Below, in pieces: positions 8,208 through 16,524 of a stretch of 64,000 nucleotides of DNA. The DNA is from an uncultured Alphaproteobacteria bacterium (GTDB lineage Bacteria > Pseudomonadota > Alphaproteobacteria > RF32 > CAG-239): positions 1 to 64,000 of the forward strand of contig CAJUKS010000005.1 in assembly GCA_910587405.1 (NCBI GenBank), given 5' to 3'. The translations under genes were made by a program, and so were the position numbers. How positions within the stretch are numbered: position 1 is the stretch's first letter; every line of letters begins with the position of its first letter. The notes beneath the pieces were generated by a model. That model had not been told where the DNA came from. It saw only the letters and a program-made list of their open reading frames with translations, and did no database searches.

Positions 8208-8855
8208 TTACACTTCCTTGTTGGCAAATTCTTTAAGTGCCAGCTTAATCAACTGACCGACATCGGCATCGGGCCGGCTGCCGGCAGCCAGATGTACCGC
8301 ATGATACGCTTCCAACCGCTGATAACCGAGATTAACCAACGCCGAAATGGCATCTTCCGCATTCCGGGCATTATCCTCCGCCGCTGTTACCTGAGACGTA
8401 CTGCCGTCGGCAGCAATTACGGCAGCCGGTTCCGCCGTATCGGCACTTTGCGGCAACCCGACTGTCTTACCCTTCAATTCGCTGACAATCCGCGCTGCCA
8501 ATTTAGGCCCGACCCCGCTTGCACGGGTAAACGAAGCCTTGTCCTGAGCCGCCACCGCCTGCGCCAGTTGAGCAGGAGACAGAACCGACAAAATGCTGAG
8601 ACATACCCGAGCGCCCACGCCCTGTACTTTGGTCAACATCAAAAACCACTCTCTTTCCATCTGATCTGCAAATCCGTACAGACTGATGCTGTCTTCCCGC
8701 ACCACGGTTTCGATCCATAAACAAACTTCTCCGCCTCGCACCAACTTAGAAAGGGTGCGGTTGGATGCAAAAACCAGATACCCGACCCCGTTCACATCAA
8801 TAATGACGTTGTCTTCTCCGATCGTATCCGCAATACCGCGCAATTTTGCTATCAT
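8208..8855 (-). CDS. ruvA: Holliday junction DNA-binding subunit RuvA
   Basis: 215 residues. N-terminal OB-fold (MIAKLRGIADTIGEDNVIIDVNGVGYLV), two helix-hairpin-helix motifs (LTKVQGVGARVCLSILS and ASGVGPKLAARIVSEL) and a C-terminal RuvB-binding domain (AISALVNLGYQRLEAYHAV). GAGGA lies about 7 bases before the ATG. The leader upstream is repeated (see 8852-9128). It forms an operon with ruvB and ybgC, but is separated from ruvC by 2.3 kb. Confidence 0.97.
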   Translation of the reverse strand: MIAKLRGIADTIGEDNVIIDVNGVGYLVFASNRTLSKLVRGGEVCLWIETVVREDSISLYGFADQMEREWFLMLTKVQGVGARVCLSILSVLSPAQLAQAVAAQDKASFTRASGVGPKLAARIVSELKGKTVGLPQSADTAEPAAVIAADGSTSQVTAAEDNARNAEDAISALVNLGYQRLEAYHAVHLAAGSRPDADVGQLIKLALKEFANKEV

Positions 8856-9128
8856 CTGTTTTCCTCATTACCAATTATGAAAATGAGATTATAGGAATTT
8901 TACTATGCCCGCAATCCTTTTTTACATTTTAAGAACATAGGAATTTTACTATGCCCGCAATCCTTTTCACCTTCGCGAAATAACTAATTGCCGACGCTTA
9001 CAACTTTAAACTCTGCTGTCATCTGTTTTCCTCATCACCAATTATAAAGATGAGGTTATAGGAATTTTACTATGCCGACAATCCTTTTCACCTTCGCGAA
9101 ATAACTAATTGCCGACGCTTATAACTTT
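8852..9128. repeat. Overlapping direct repeats of the ruvA leader
   Basis: Two repeat pairs overlap. Bases 8852-8921 recur at 9019-9088 (offset 167), and 8937-9007 recur at 9058-9128 (offset 121), so the shared unit beginning ataggaattttactatgcc occurs three times (8891, 8937, 9058). The first pair copies the ruvA start codon, its GAGGA site and its -10 region. The copied ATG at 9022 opens a 12-codon frame MTAEFKVVSVGN ending at 8984. Confidence 0.85.
8888..8916 (-). promoter_or_regulatory. Predicted ruvA promoter inside a repeated leader
   Basis: Minus-strand TATAAT (8888-8893) lies 17 bases from GATTGC (8911-8916), with the ruvA start 30 bp downstream. The two other copies of the same leader carry TATAAC and CTATGT in place of TATAAT, so only the copy nearest the gene keeps a consensus -10. 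Confidence 0.6.
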
Positions 9129-9149
9129 GTGCACACTTACGAAATACAC

Positions 9150-9860
9150 GCCACTTTTTCCGTGTTTTTTCTTCTCTCACGCCTGCTTTTCCCCCCCTCC
9201 TCTTCACTCCCACATCCACTTTTCCCACCCTTCCTTTTTTCCCCTCTGCCACCCTACTTTCTCATGCTCTCTCCTTTCTTCCTCAGTTTAGCTTTTCTTC
9301 CCCTACTTCTTCCCTTTCCGTACCTCAATTTTCCACTCCGTTCTGCACCTCCTTTCCCTTTTTGCACATTTCCGCTTTTTCCCTCTCTACTATTGTTATT
9401 TCAACTTTTATCCCTTTCCTCTCTCCCTGGTTCTCCATCTTTTCCCATTTTCCTTTTTTTACCTTTTCCCCATCCACTCCTGCTTCTTTCAACCTTCTCA
9501 CTTTTTCTGCTTCAACTTTTCATGTTCTCTCCTTTTTTATGATCTCAACTTCACAGTACCTTCACTCCCACGTACACTTTTCCCACTTTCTTTTCCGCAC
9601 TTCAATTTTGCCATACTTTTTCCACCCCGCCTTTTTCCATCCCTTCCCCTTTTTCTCTCCTCGCTTTCTCACCCCAACTTCCTTTCTCCTTCCTTTTCCG
9701 CACCAACTTTTCCCTGCCACCTTTTCTTCCGCTTCTGCTATCTCGCTTTCTCATACCTCCATCCCCTTTCCATGCCTCAATTTTTTTCATATCCTTCCCC
9801 ATTTTCCTCACCCCGATGTTTTCCCCTTCCCCCCATACTTACGCCCCCTCATGCCTGCCG
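9150..9860. other. Long pyrimidine-rich (C+T on plus strand) low-complexity tract, noncoding
   Basis: About 700 bp in which the plus strand is overwhelmingly C and T, with runs such as ttttcccacccttccttttt. Degenerate repeats are visible: cttcactcccacatccactt near 9204 and cttcactcccacgtacactt near 9561, plus several versions of ccg-cac/tac-ctcaatttt. Open frames here (for example 9129-9542 and 9362-9985) encode only Phe/Leu/Ser/Pro strings without start signals and are composition artefacts. No gene is supported. Confidence 0.8.
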
Positions 9861-10014
9861 TCTTTTTTACGCTTCAAGGACAGGTGAAGAAATCCAAAAA
9901 TACAATTTTTTATTGCACAATTAAAACTTTTAGTTTAGATTATTTCGCGGTACACGGAATATTTTCGTTACCCGTAAGTATCTGAGTGATACCGGGCCTT
10001 CAGCAGCTCGTTTC

Positions 10015-10200
10015 AAACCGGTGTAAGATATAGCACCGACAATCCGCCGGATTACGGCAGAAATATATCCCCGCATAGTCGGGGAGCCTTAAGTGTATGT
10101 TCAGAAATCAGCCTATCGGGATTTTAAAGACTTAAGGGATCATGTTTGATATGGTTGTTGAACTCCCCGACCACCTTTTTATTTCAGGTGATTTTATTTT
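10015..10200 (+). ncRNA. Candidate structured RNA with terminator upstream of an XRE gene
   Basis: On the plus strand the segment can fold into hairpins CGGTG/CACCG and GCCG/CGGC, then a long composite stem. GTCGGGGAG (10078-10086) pairs with 10163-10171, and the next bases CCTTAAGT (10087-10094) pair with ACTTAAGG (10130-10137). A hairpin ATCA-TGTT-TGAT fills the 3' bulge, and CACCT/AGGTG followed by attttatttt ends it. 17 contiguous bases pairing with two separated partners is unlikely by chance. Family not recognised; it could instead be the XRE gene's leader. Confidence 0.45.
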
Positions 10201-10225
10201 GAAATATTTTACATAAGGATATTAA

Positions 10226-10555
10226 ATGACTGGGCAAACTAAAAATTTTCGCAGTAAAAAACACGATGGTTCGGCCAACCCGATAGATATTTACGTTGGC
10301 AGACGTATACACGACCTTCGAACTTCCAAAGGCTGGAGTCAAACCCAGCTGGCGTCTTTACTGGGAATCACTTTTCAACAAATCCAAAAATACGAAAAAG
10401 GCCTCAACCGCATCTCCGCCAGCCGGCTCTGGTATACGGCACAGCTGATGGGCGTATCGGTAGACTACTTTTTCAACGGAATCAGTGTCGAACTATGGAA
10501 AGAAAGTTTCAAACTGCTGCCGCCGTTATGGAAAAAACTCGATTTAATCGTGTGA
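10226..10555 (+). CDS. XRE-family transcriptional regulator
   Basis: 109 residues. A Cro/CI-type helix-turn-helix spans about 24-80: IGRRIHDLR-like start (VGRRIHDLRTSKGWSQTQLASLL), GITFQQIQKYEKGLNRISASRLW, then a MGVSVDYFF tail. This is the short soluble form common in alphaproteobacteria and on mobile elements. AAGGA lies 7-8 bases before the ATG. It stands alone between the candidate RNA and a terminator, inside the stretch that separates ruvC from ruvA. Target unknown. Confidence 0.88.
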   Translation: MTGQTKNFRSKKHDGSANPIDIYVGRRIHDLRTSKGWSQTQLASLLGITFQQIQKYEKGLNRISASRLWYTAQLMGVSVDYFFNGISVELWKESFKLLPPLWKKLDLIV

Positions 10556-11148
10556 TTTTCATGTATGAATGGCTTTCTTGAATATTTTATATTCAACCCC
10601 TTTCGGTTGATTATCTTGCCGAAAGAAACAACAGCGAAAGCTTACCACCTTAAATTGGTAAATTTCTGCTTCCTTAATTGCCGCAACGATTAACGCTGCG
10701 GCAATTTTTCTGTCTTTTTTCATATGAACAGCCGTCTCTGACCGTTTACTTGCCGACAAATTCCCGCATGAACAGAAATTCTGTCTCGTCAATACTTGCA
10801 TCTTGCTCTCGACAACCGAGTCTAACGTTTCGCAACCTGCCATGCCGTTGCATACGAACAACGCTCCGGTATCAACCGCTTTCCAAAACCGTTGGCCCTC
10901 ATTTAAAATGCGCTGCTTTCATTTTATACCGACAACACAACATAAGATCATTACTCCGTCTCTCTTGTGTTCCGCCTGCTTGCCCCAACAGACACGCCGC
11001 GCTCTTCGCTCTTTCTAAAATTTCCGCTTTCACTCTCCACGCAAAACAGCCCTTCCGAAAGACCAAACGCTCTTGTTTTTTGTCCTTCTCTCAAAACCCT
11101 CGCCTTCGCTGCTTGCATTCTTGGCCTATACCATCCGTTTTTTCGTTC
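10556..11148. other. Intergenic stretch without a supported gene
   Basis: Apart from a terminator at 10676-10709, I see no gene. Overlapping open frames on both strands lack ribosome sites and give low-quality proteins. The right half (about 10960-11110) is again pyrimidine-rich, a weaker version of the 9150-9860 tract. Confidence 0.6.
10676..10709 (+). terminator. Intrinsic terminator downstream of the XRE gene
   Basis: AATTGCCGCA pairs with TGCGGCAATT around an 11-base loop and is followed by TTTTT. Confidence 0.7.
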
Positions 11149-11652
11149 TTATTTGTGAGTATTCATTTCCGAAATGATATTTTTCATTCCTCTGTTGTTA
11201 AAATGGCAAATGGCAATGGCCAACGCATCGGACGAATCGTTATTCTTCGGACGACAGCCCGGCAATAAGATCTTAACCATCGTTTCCACCTGATTTTTAG
11301 CGGCTTTTCCAACCCCGACCACGGCTTTTTTAATCTTGTTCGGTTCATATTCGGTCACCGTGATTCCAAACAGCGACGGCGCCAAAATCACAACTCCCCT
11401 CGCCATCCCAAGCTTAATTGTCGACGTCGGGTTATCGTTCAAAAACACTTGTTCAATGGCCGCTTCATCGGGACGATAAAGCGCCAGCACTTCGTTGAGA
11501 GTATTGTGAATGACTGCCAGCCGGTCGGCAATGCTCATCTTGGCGTCGGTCTTAATAAAACCGTCGGCCACATACCGCATCCGGTTGCTTTCCACTTCAA
11601 TGATCCCCCAGCCGGTGGAAGAAAGGCTCGGATCCAAACCTAAAATTCGCAT
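11149..11652 (-). CDS. ruvC: Holliday junction resolvase RuvC
   Basis: 167 residues, normal length. RNase H-like fold with the four acidic catalytic residues: D7 in ILGLDPSLSSTGWG, E67 in AAIEQVF, and D139 and D142 in KNNDSSDALAIAICH. RuvC nicks Holliday junctions moved by RuvAB. A terminator separates it from yebC upstream, and 2.3 kb of noncoding DNA with an XRE gene separates it from ruvA, although these genes are normally contiguous. Confidence 0.96.
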   Translation of the reverse strand: MRILGLDPSLSSTGWGIIEVESNRMRYVADGFIKTDAKMSIADRLAVIHNTLNEVLALYRPDEAAIEQVFLNDNPTSTIKLGMARGVVILAPSLFGITVTEYEPNKIKKAVVGVGKAAKNQVETMVKILLPGCRPKNNDSSDALAIAICHFNNRGMKNIISEMNTHK

Positions 11653-11691
11653 ATTGTTTTCCGCAAATTCAATAATCTTTTATACTTTAAA

Positions 11692-11717
11692 AAACAAGAG
11701 GGGCGTTGCCGCCCCCT
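11692..11717 (-). terminator. Terminator between yebC and ruvC
   Basis: On the minus strand GGGGCG, loop GCAA, CGCCCC is followed by TCTTGTTTTTT, 12 bp after the yebC stop. Confidence 0.7.
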
Positions 11718-11728
11718 GTCTTATTTGA

Positions 11729-12481
11729 CTAAGCTTCAAGCGCTTTCATCACCGTTTCCGAAAACTCGGCGTTGTGATAAACCTGCTGAACATCGTCATC
11801 ATCCTCAAGCGCTTCCAAAAAGTCCATCAGCTTTTGAGCTGTTTCAACATCGTCAATATCGGTTTTAACAACCGGTTTCCAGTCAAGCCGCGACGCCGAC
11901 GGGGTACCGAACTTAGCTTCCAACGCTTCGGTTACGGTTCCCAAATCATCCGGAATGGTTTCAATTTCATGAAACTCTTCATCCGAGGCCACATCGTTGG
12001 CTCCCGCTTCCAACGCGCTCTCAAACATCGTGTCGGCATCAGCCACCGCCGCCGGATACTTAATATAACCAATTCTCTCAAAATTAAACGCTACCGACCC
12101 GGTTTCGCCCAGAACGCCGCCGCGTTTGCCAAACACGGTCCGAACGTTGCCGGCAGTACGGTTACGGTTGTCCGTCAGCGCTTCGACGATAATCGCCGCT
12201 TTTCCGGGACCGAAACCTTCATAACGCATGCTTACATAATCGTCGCCGCCGGCCGTCTGAGTTGCTTTGGCAATGGCGCGTTCGATATTATCTTTCGGCA
12301 TGCTTTCGGCACGGGCTGCCTGAATAGCAAGACGCAAACGCGGGTTTTTGTCCGGCTCGGGCAATCCGCTTTTGGCTGCAATGGTAATATCACGGGCAAG
12401 TTTGGCAAAAACTTTGGCTTTTTTGGCATCCTGAGCCCCTTTGCGGTACATAATGTTTTTAAACTGGGAATGTCCAGACAT
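11729..12481 (-). CDS. yebC: YebC/PmpR-family DNA-binding or ribosome-associated regulator
   Basis: 250 residues with the signature start MSGHSQFKNIMYRKGAQDAKKAKVF, then DNIERAIAKATQ, EGFGPGKAAIIVEALTDNRNRT and the C-terminal FLEALEDDDDVQQVYHN. Family members act as transcription regulators, and some relieve ribosome stalling at polyproline. Gene order yebC then ruvC on the same strand is conserved in many bacteria. Confidence 0.96.
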   Translation of the reverse strand: MSGHSQFKNIMYRKGAQDAKKAKVFAKLARDITIAAKSGLPEPDKNPRLRLAIQAARAESMPKDNIERAIAKATQTAGGDDYVSMRYEGFGPGKAAIIVEALTDNRNRTAGNVRTVFGKRGGVLGETGSVAFNFERIGYIKYPAAVADADTMFESALEAGANDVASDEEFHEIETIPDDLGTVTEALEAKFGTPSASRLDWKPVVKTDIDDVETAQKLMDFLEALEDDDDVQQVYHNAEFSETVMKALEA

Positions 12482-12514
12482 TGTAAAATCTCCTACAATA
12501 TTTTTTTATTTTCG

Positions 12515-13288
12515 TTAATCAACTACAATCATGTATTCAATCTTGGCGTCATTAGCCTCAAATACTCTGATTTTTATGCCGCGGATATCAATTTCTCCGG
12601 GACGGTTGGGATAATTATAGTTAACAAATTCGCCCGACTGCCCGTTGGTCTGATCATATTCCATCACGGTGAACACAATGCGGTTCAGTTTCACTCCGGC
12701 ATATTTGATCTCAAACCCCCACGACATTTCGCTTTGGACGATTTTGCTGGTCGTTACCGGTTCAAAGCGGAAGTTTTCAGGCGTAATCTGATATTTGGTG
12801 TCCAGCAGCTTAAGCTTATCGCTGCGGATAATTCCGACCCGGTTCAGGGGTTTGCCGTCGTTGGCAACCAGAAAAACATCCTTGCCGTCCGGATTAGGAA
12901 CCAGCGCATAGGCCACATCGTCAATTTCAACCCGGCCGATCACGTCATATTTTTTCTTGGCTTCAATCAAAATCGGACTCAGACCGGAAACAAACGACGC
13001 GTCTTTCGGTGCCACAATTGATTCCTGAGTATAATAGTTTCGGGTATACGACTTGGTATCGGCGATAGAATAACCTTTATAAGCGGTCAGCATCTTATTT
13101 GGCGCAAAGTTTGAATCGGTCACGGTTTCCGTTTTAATCAACCGCGGCCCGTCCTCGTCAAGATAATCAATATCATAGCTGCTCAAACCGGCCACAAAAC
13201 TGTCGCGTTCGGGCCAGAAAGAAATGTTGCCGGCATAAATACAGCCGCTCAAGCTCAATACCAATCCTAATACTTTTAGTGTTTTCAT
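12515..13288 (-). CDS. Lipoprotein of unknown function
   Basis: 257 residues. The lipobox LSLSGC places the lipidated Cys at residue 16. The mature part is beta-rich and acidic, with an internal DVIGRVEIDDVAYALVPNP stretch, and looks like a secreted or periplasmic domain. There is no terminator between it and yebC, 33 bp downstream, so co-transcription is possible. No family recognised. Confidence 0.75.
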   Translation of the reverse strand: MKTLKVLGLVLSLSGCIYAGNISFWPERDSFVAGLSSYDIDYLDEDGPRLIKTETVTDSNFAPNKMLTAYKGYSIADTKSYTRNYYTQESIVAPKDASFVSGLSPILIEAKKKYDVIGRVEIDDVAYALVPNPDGKDVFLVANDGKPLNRVGIIRSDKLKLLDTKYQITPENFRFEPVTTSKIVQSEMSWGFEIKYAGVKLNRIVFTVMEYDQTNGQSGEFVNYNYPNRPGEIDIRGIKIRVFEANDAKIEYMIVVD

Positions 13289-13385
13289 TCTGTTTTTCTC
13301 TTTAAAAAATTTTGATAATTTTTAACTTTTATATACTATAAAGTTTATTTAGTAAACAACAGATTATCATTTATAGGACATTTTT

Positions 13386-14285
13386 ATGGAGAAACAATCG
13401 GGCTGCAGCTGGCAGATTATTTTTACCCCCCAACCGGAAGAAAATCCGTTGTTGGACAGTTTTACCGAAAACTTCTTTCAGGTTTGCGCCTGCAATTATA
13501 CCGAGGACGGAAACGTCGAATACGTCGGCTATTCGCCGTCACCGGTCGACGAGGCGGCCATGCGGGACGCAGCCCGCGCCCAGGGATTGCAACTTCCCGC
13601 CTGGCGCAGCGAATTCATCCCGGCCGCCAACTGGCTGACCAAAAACGTCATCCGTTTTCCGCCCCTCGAAACCGAAGACTTTTACATCTACGGTACCCAC
13701 GAGGATACCCCTCCGAAAACTTCAAAAAACGTCTTACGGATCTACGCGGCTACGGCGTTCGGTTCCGGCCAACACCAAACCACCCGTTCTTGTCTGGAAC
13801 TCTTGAGCCGCTTATACCATCAGGGCTTTGTTGCCGCCAATCTCCTTGACATGGGATGCGGTTCGGGCATTTTGGCTCTTTCGGCGCTCAAATTGTGGCA
13901 AAATGCCGCGGCCACCGCCGCCGACATTGACGAAGAAGCGGTTATCGTTACCTTGCAAAACGCTGCCGACAACAACCTCGGCCACCGCATTACGGCAGCG
14001 GCCGGCGACGGATACGCCAACGATAAAGTTTTGCAAAATGCACCTTATGACCTCATTTTTTCAAACATCCTTGCCCGTCCGCTTGCCGAAATGGCACCCC
14101 GGCTTTCCGCAGCGCTCAAAAGCGACGGCTATGCCGTTTTGTCAGGATTTACCGCCGATCAAACCGACTGGGTCGTCGGCGCCCATCGGGCATGCGGTTT
14201 AACCCCGGTCACCGAAGTCTGCCGTGAAAACTGGCGCGCCGTCCTAATGAAAAAAGAAAACAACCTTTCGGGAGAAAACAAATGA
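13386..14285 (+). CDS. prmA: Ribosomal protein L11 methyltransferase
   Basis: 299 residues. AFGSGQHQTTRSCLELL (about 124-140) is the PrmA signature preceding the SAM-binding loop LLDMGCGSGILALSALKL (about 153-170), followed by AADIDEEAV and the catalytic-site-like YDLIFSNILARPL. It methylates ribosomal protein L11. The stop overlaps the start of the M24 peptidase gene by ATGA, so the two form an operon. Confidence 0.95.
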   Translation: MEKQSGCSWQIIFTPQPEENPLLDSFTENFFQVCACNYTEDGNVEYVGYSPSPVDEAAMRDAARAQGLQLPAWRSEFIPAANWLTKNVIRFPPLETEDFYIYGTHEDTPPKTSKNVLRIYAATAFGSGQHQTTRSCLELLSRLYHQGFVAANLLDMGCGSGILALSALKLWQNAAATAADIDEEAVIVTLQNAADNNLGHRITAAAGDGYANDKVLQNAPYDLIFSNILARPLAEMAPRLSAALKSDGYAVLSGFTADQTDWVVGAHRACGLTPVTEVCRENWRAVLMKKENNLSGENK

Positions 14286-15988
14286 CCCTTGCAGACGTTC
14301 GTGAACAACTCCGGCAAAAGCAGGCCGAAGCGGCGATCATCACCCGCAACAATCAGTTTATCGGACAAGACGTGAGAAAAGACGAAAACCTCATCAGTGC
14401 CTTAACCGGTTTCAACGGTTCCGACGGCCTGCTGATCGTCACCCTTGACCGCGCCTTTTTGTTTGTTGACGGCCGATACGAGCTTCAGGCCGCACAACAA
14501 ACCGATCCAGCCGAAGTTGAGGTCATATACCAAAAAAACATTTCCATTTTCGTAGCCGCTTCCGGCTGGCTGAGACAACATCAGCCTTCAAATGCAACCA
14601 TAGTCTACAATTCATGGTGCCTTTCGGCCGAAAACCTGGAACGATTTCAAAAGATGATGCCGGAGGCCCGTTTTATTGCCGATGCCCGTCCTATGTCGAC
14701 ACCGGCGGCTCAAGTTTTTAACCTCCCTCTCAAATACAGCGGCAGCACCTTCTCCGAAAAACTGGCCGCAGTGGGCAATTTTCTCAAACAACGCGGAAAA
14801 AGCGCTTGTTTCTGCGCTGCCGCCGACAGCGTTTCATGGCTGCTCAACCTGCGTTCCGACGCTCTCCCCGAAAGTCCGGTATTACGGGCCATGGCTTTGA
14901 TTACCGCCGACGGACAATACCGGCTTTTCGGCGAAAATCTGCAACTTCCCGACAATTGCCCGTTCCGTTTTTTACCGTTCTCCGCCATCGAGTCGGAAAT
15001 TGCAGCCTTCGCCTCCGAAGCTTGGTTGATGGAATTTAACAAAACGCCGGCGCAAGTCCTTAACATCATGTCCCAACATCATATCGTGCCCGCCAACATG
15101 AACGATCCCTGCCAACAATTAAAGTCGGTCAAAAACAAAACCGAACTCAACGGCTTTAGGCAGGCTCACCTGCATGACGGCATAGCCGTATGCCGTTTTC
15201 TGTGCTGGCTCGATCATAACCGCAAACCGATAAGCGAATGGCAAATCGTCGAGAAACTGCGAAGCTTCCGCCAACGACAGCCGTTGTTCTACGCCGACAG
15301 CTTTGCCACCATTGCCGGCAGCGGCGCCAACGCCGCCGTCATCCATTACCAGCCGACACCGGAACATAACGACCTGCTGACCAAAAACTCCGTCCTTCTG
15401 CTTGACAGCGGCGCCCAATATTTTAACGGCACCACCGACATCACCCGGACAATTGCGATCGGGCGACCGGCCAAGGAAATCATCCGCAATTACACGATTG
15501 TCCTCAAAGCGCATATTGCGCTGGCTTCGCTCACTTTTCCCGCTAATGTCGCCGGCCAAAAAATGGATACCGTCTGCCGCAGCGTTATGTGGCGCAGTCA
15601 CATGGACTATGCTCACGGCACCGGGCACGGGGTCGGCCATTTCTTGAACGTTCACGAAAGCCCGAACAATTTTTCCTGGCACGGTTCACCACAGCCTTTG
15701 CAAGCCGGCAACGTAACTTCAATCGAACCGGGATATTACAAAGCCGACTGTTACGGTATCCGGATTGAAAATTTAATGTACGTCGCGCCGATAAAAAATT
15801 CGGATATGATGAAATTTGAATTTTTAACTTTAGTTCCCCTTGATAAGCGCCTGATTGATAAATATCTTCTAACCGGAGAAGAACGTACCTGGATTAACAA
15901 GTACCATCAAACGGTATACCGAAAGATATCCCCTCACCTCGACAACCGGGAAAAACAATGGCTGCAAAAGGTATGTTCTCCGCTTTAA
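14282..15988 (+). CDS. pepP: Xaa-Pro aminopeptidase, peptidase family M24B
   Basis: 568 residues, the long form with two creatinase N-terminal-like domains before the pita-bread catalytic domain. Metal ligands are visible: the two Asp of LLDSGAQYFNGTTDITRT, His in AHGTGHGVGHFLNVHE, and the Glu of TSIEPGYYKADCYGIRIEN plus a C-terminal Glu region. It removes N-terminal residues that precede proline, in the cytoplasm. Coupled to prmA by a 4-bp overlap. The symbol is by family, not strict orthology. Confidence 0.93.
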   Translation: MTLADVREQLRQKQAEAAIITRNNQFIGQDVRKDENLISALTGFNGSDGLLIVTLDRAFLFVDGRYELQAAQQTDPAEVEVIYQKNISIFVAASGWLRQHQPSNATIVYNSWCLSAENLERFQKMMPEARFIADARPMSTPAAQVFNLPLKYSGSTFSEKLAAVGNFLKQRGKSACFCAAADSVSWLLNLRSDALPESPVLRAMALITADGQYRLFGENLQLPDNCPFRFLPFSAIESEIAAFASEAWLMEFNKTPAQVLNIMSQHHIVPANMNDPCQQLKSVKNKTELNGFRQAHLHDGIAVCRFLCWLDHNRKPISEWQIVEKLRSFRQRQPLFYADSFATIAGSGANAAVIHYQPTPEHNDLLTKNSVLLLDSGAQYFNGTTDITRTIAIGRPAKEIIRNYTIVLKAHIALASLTFPANVAGQKMDTVCRSVMWRSHMDYAHGTGHGVGHFLNVHESPNNFSWHGSPQPLQAGNVTSIEPGYYKADCYGIRIENLMYVAPIKNSDMMKFEFLTLVPLDKRLIDKYLLTGEERTWINKYHQTVYRKISPHLDNREKQWLQKVCSPL

Positions 15989-16003
15989 CAAGGAGGAAAC
16001 GTC

Positions 16004-16462
16004 ATGAAATTTTTTTTGTTGACTCTGCTCTTGCTTGCTTCGGTTTCGGCCCGGGCCCAGCAGTTGCAGTATGAAGGCACCGCTGCCCCCGGTGAACCGC
16101 TGGAACAATATTTTGCCGCCGAAGACCAAAATTACAACAAATCGATCATCTACGTCTTTTACGACAACGACGCCTGCTACGATTGTCCGCAGACAATTGA
16201 TATGATCGAACAGATATACAACCGTTATTACAAAGACCAATACAGCTTATTTGTCATTGATTATCAAAACGATGACGAATACAACTTTATCGAAACTTAT
16301 AATTTGCATCTTCCGCTGAGTGTCGTGCTGGTACGCATCGATGACGGCGCAACGTTCGGTTTTGAGAAACTGGACGACCTGCCCAACCGAATTTCCGACC
16401 CGGAATCGTTTACAACCTACTTTCGTTTCCGCGTCAATTCCTTTCTCGGCAACAACGGATAA
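16004..16462 (+). CDS. Secreted thioredoxin-like protein
   Basis: 152 residues. Signal peptide 1-19 (ends ARAQ). The mature domain has IIYVFYDNDACYDCPQ, in which C58 and C61 form a CxxC active site after a hydrophobic strand, as in thioredoxin folds, and LPLSVVLV supplies a plausible cis-Pro loop. Probably a periplasmic redox or thiol-handling protein. GGAGG lies upstream of the ATG. It follows the M24 gene by 15 bp and precedes a terminator, so it is the third gene of the prmA operon. Confidence 0.72.
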   Translation: MKFFLLTLLLLASVSARAQQLQYEGTAAPGEPLEQYFAAEDQNYNKSIIYVFYDNDACYDCPQTIDMIEQIYNRYYKDQYSLFVIDYQNDDEYNFIETYNLHLPLSVVLVRIDDGATFGFEKLDDLPNRISDPESFTTYFRFRVNSFLGNNG

Positions 16463-16479
16463 TGCTTTTCCGGCCTGTT

Positions 16480-16513
16480 AAAAAAGCCCCTGTGTTCAGA
16501 CCGGGGCTTTTTC
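16480..16513. terminator. Bidirectional intrinsic terminator
   Basis: AAAAAAGCCCC pairs with GGGGCTTTTT around a 12-base loop. It serves the convergent prmA operon and the PilT-like gene. Confidence 0.85.
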
Positions 16514-16524
16514 TTTTTTCAGGA

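Noticed and set aside
9129..9985. Long plus-strand open frames and a Lys/Arg/Glu-rich minus-strand frame (9602-9811) in the pyrimidine tract
   Set aside because: Composition alone explains them: C+T strands rarely contain stop codons. No ribosome sites and no domain-like sequence.
10559..11268. Several 60-196-codon frames on both strands between XRE and ruvC
   Set aside because: No ribosome sites, mutually overlapping, pyrimidine-biased, and no recognisable sequence features.
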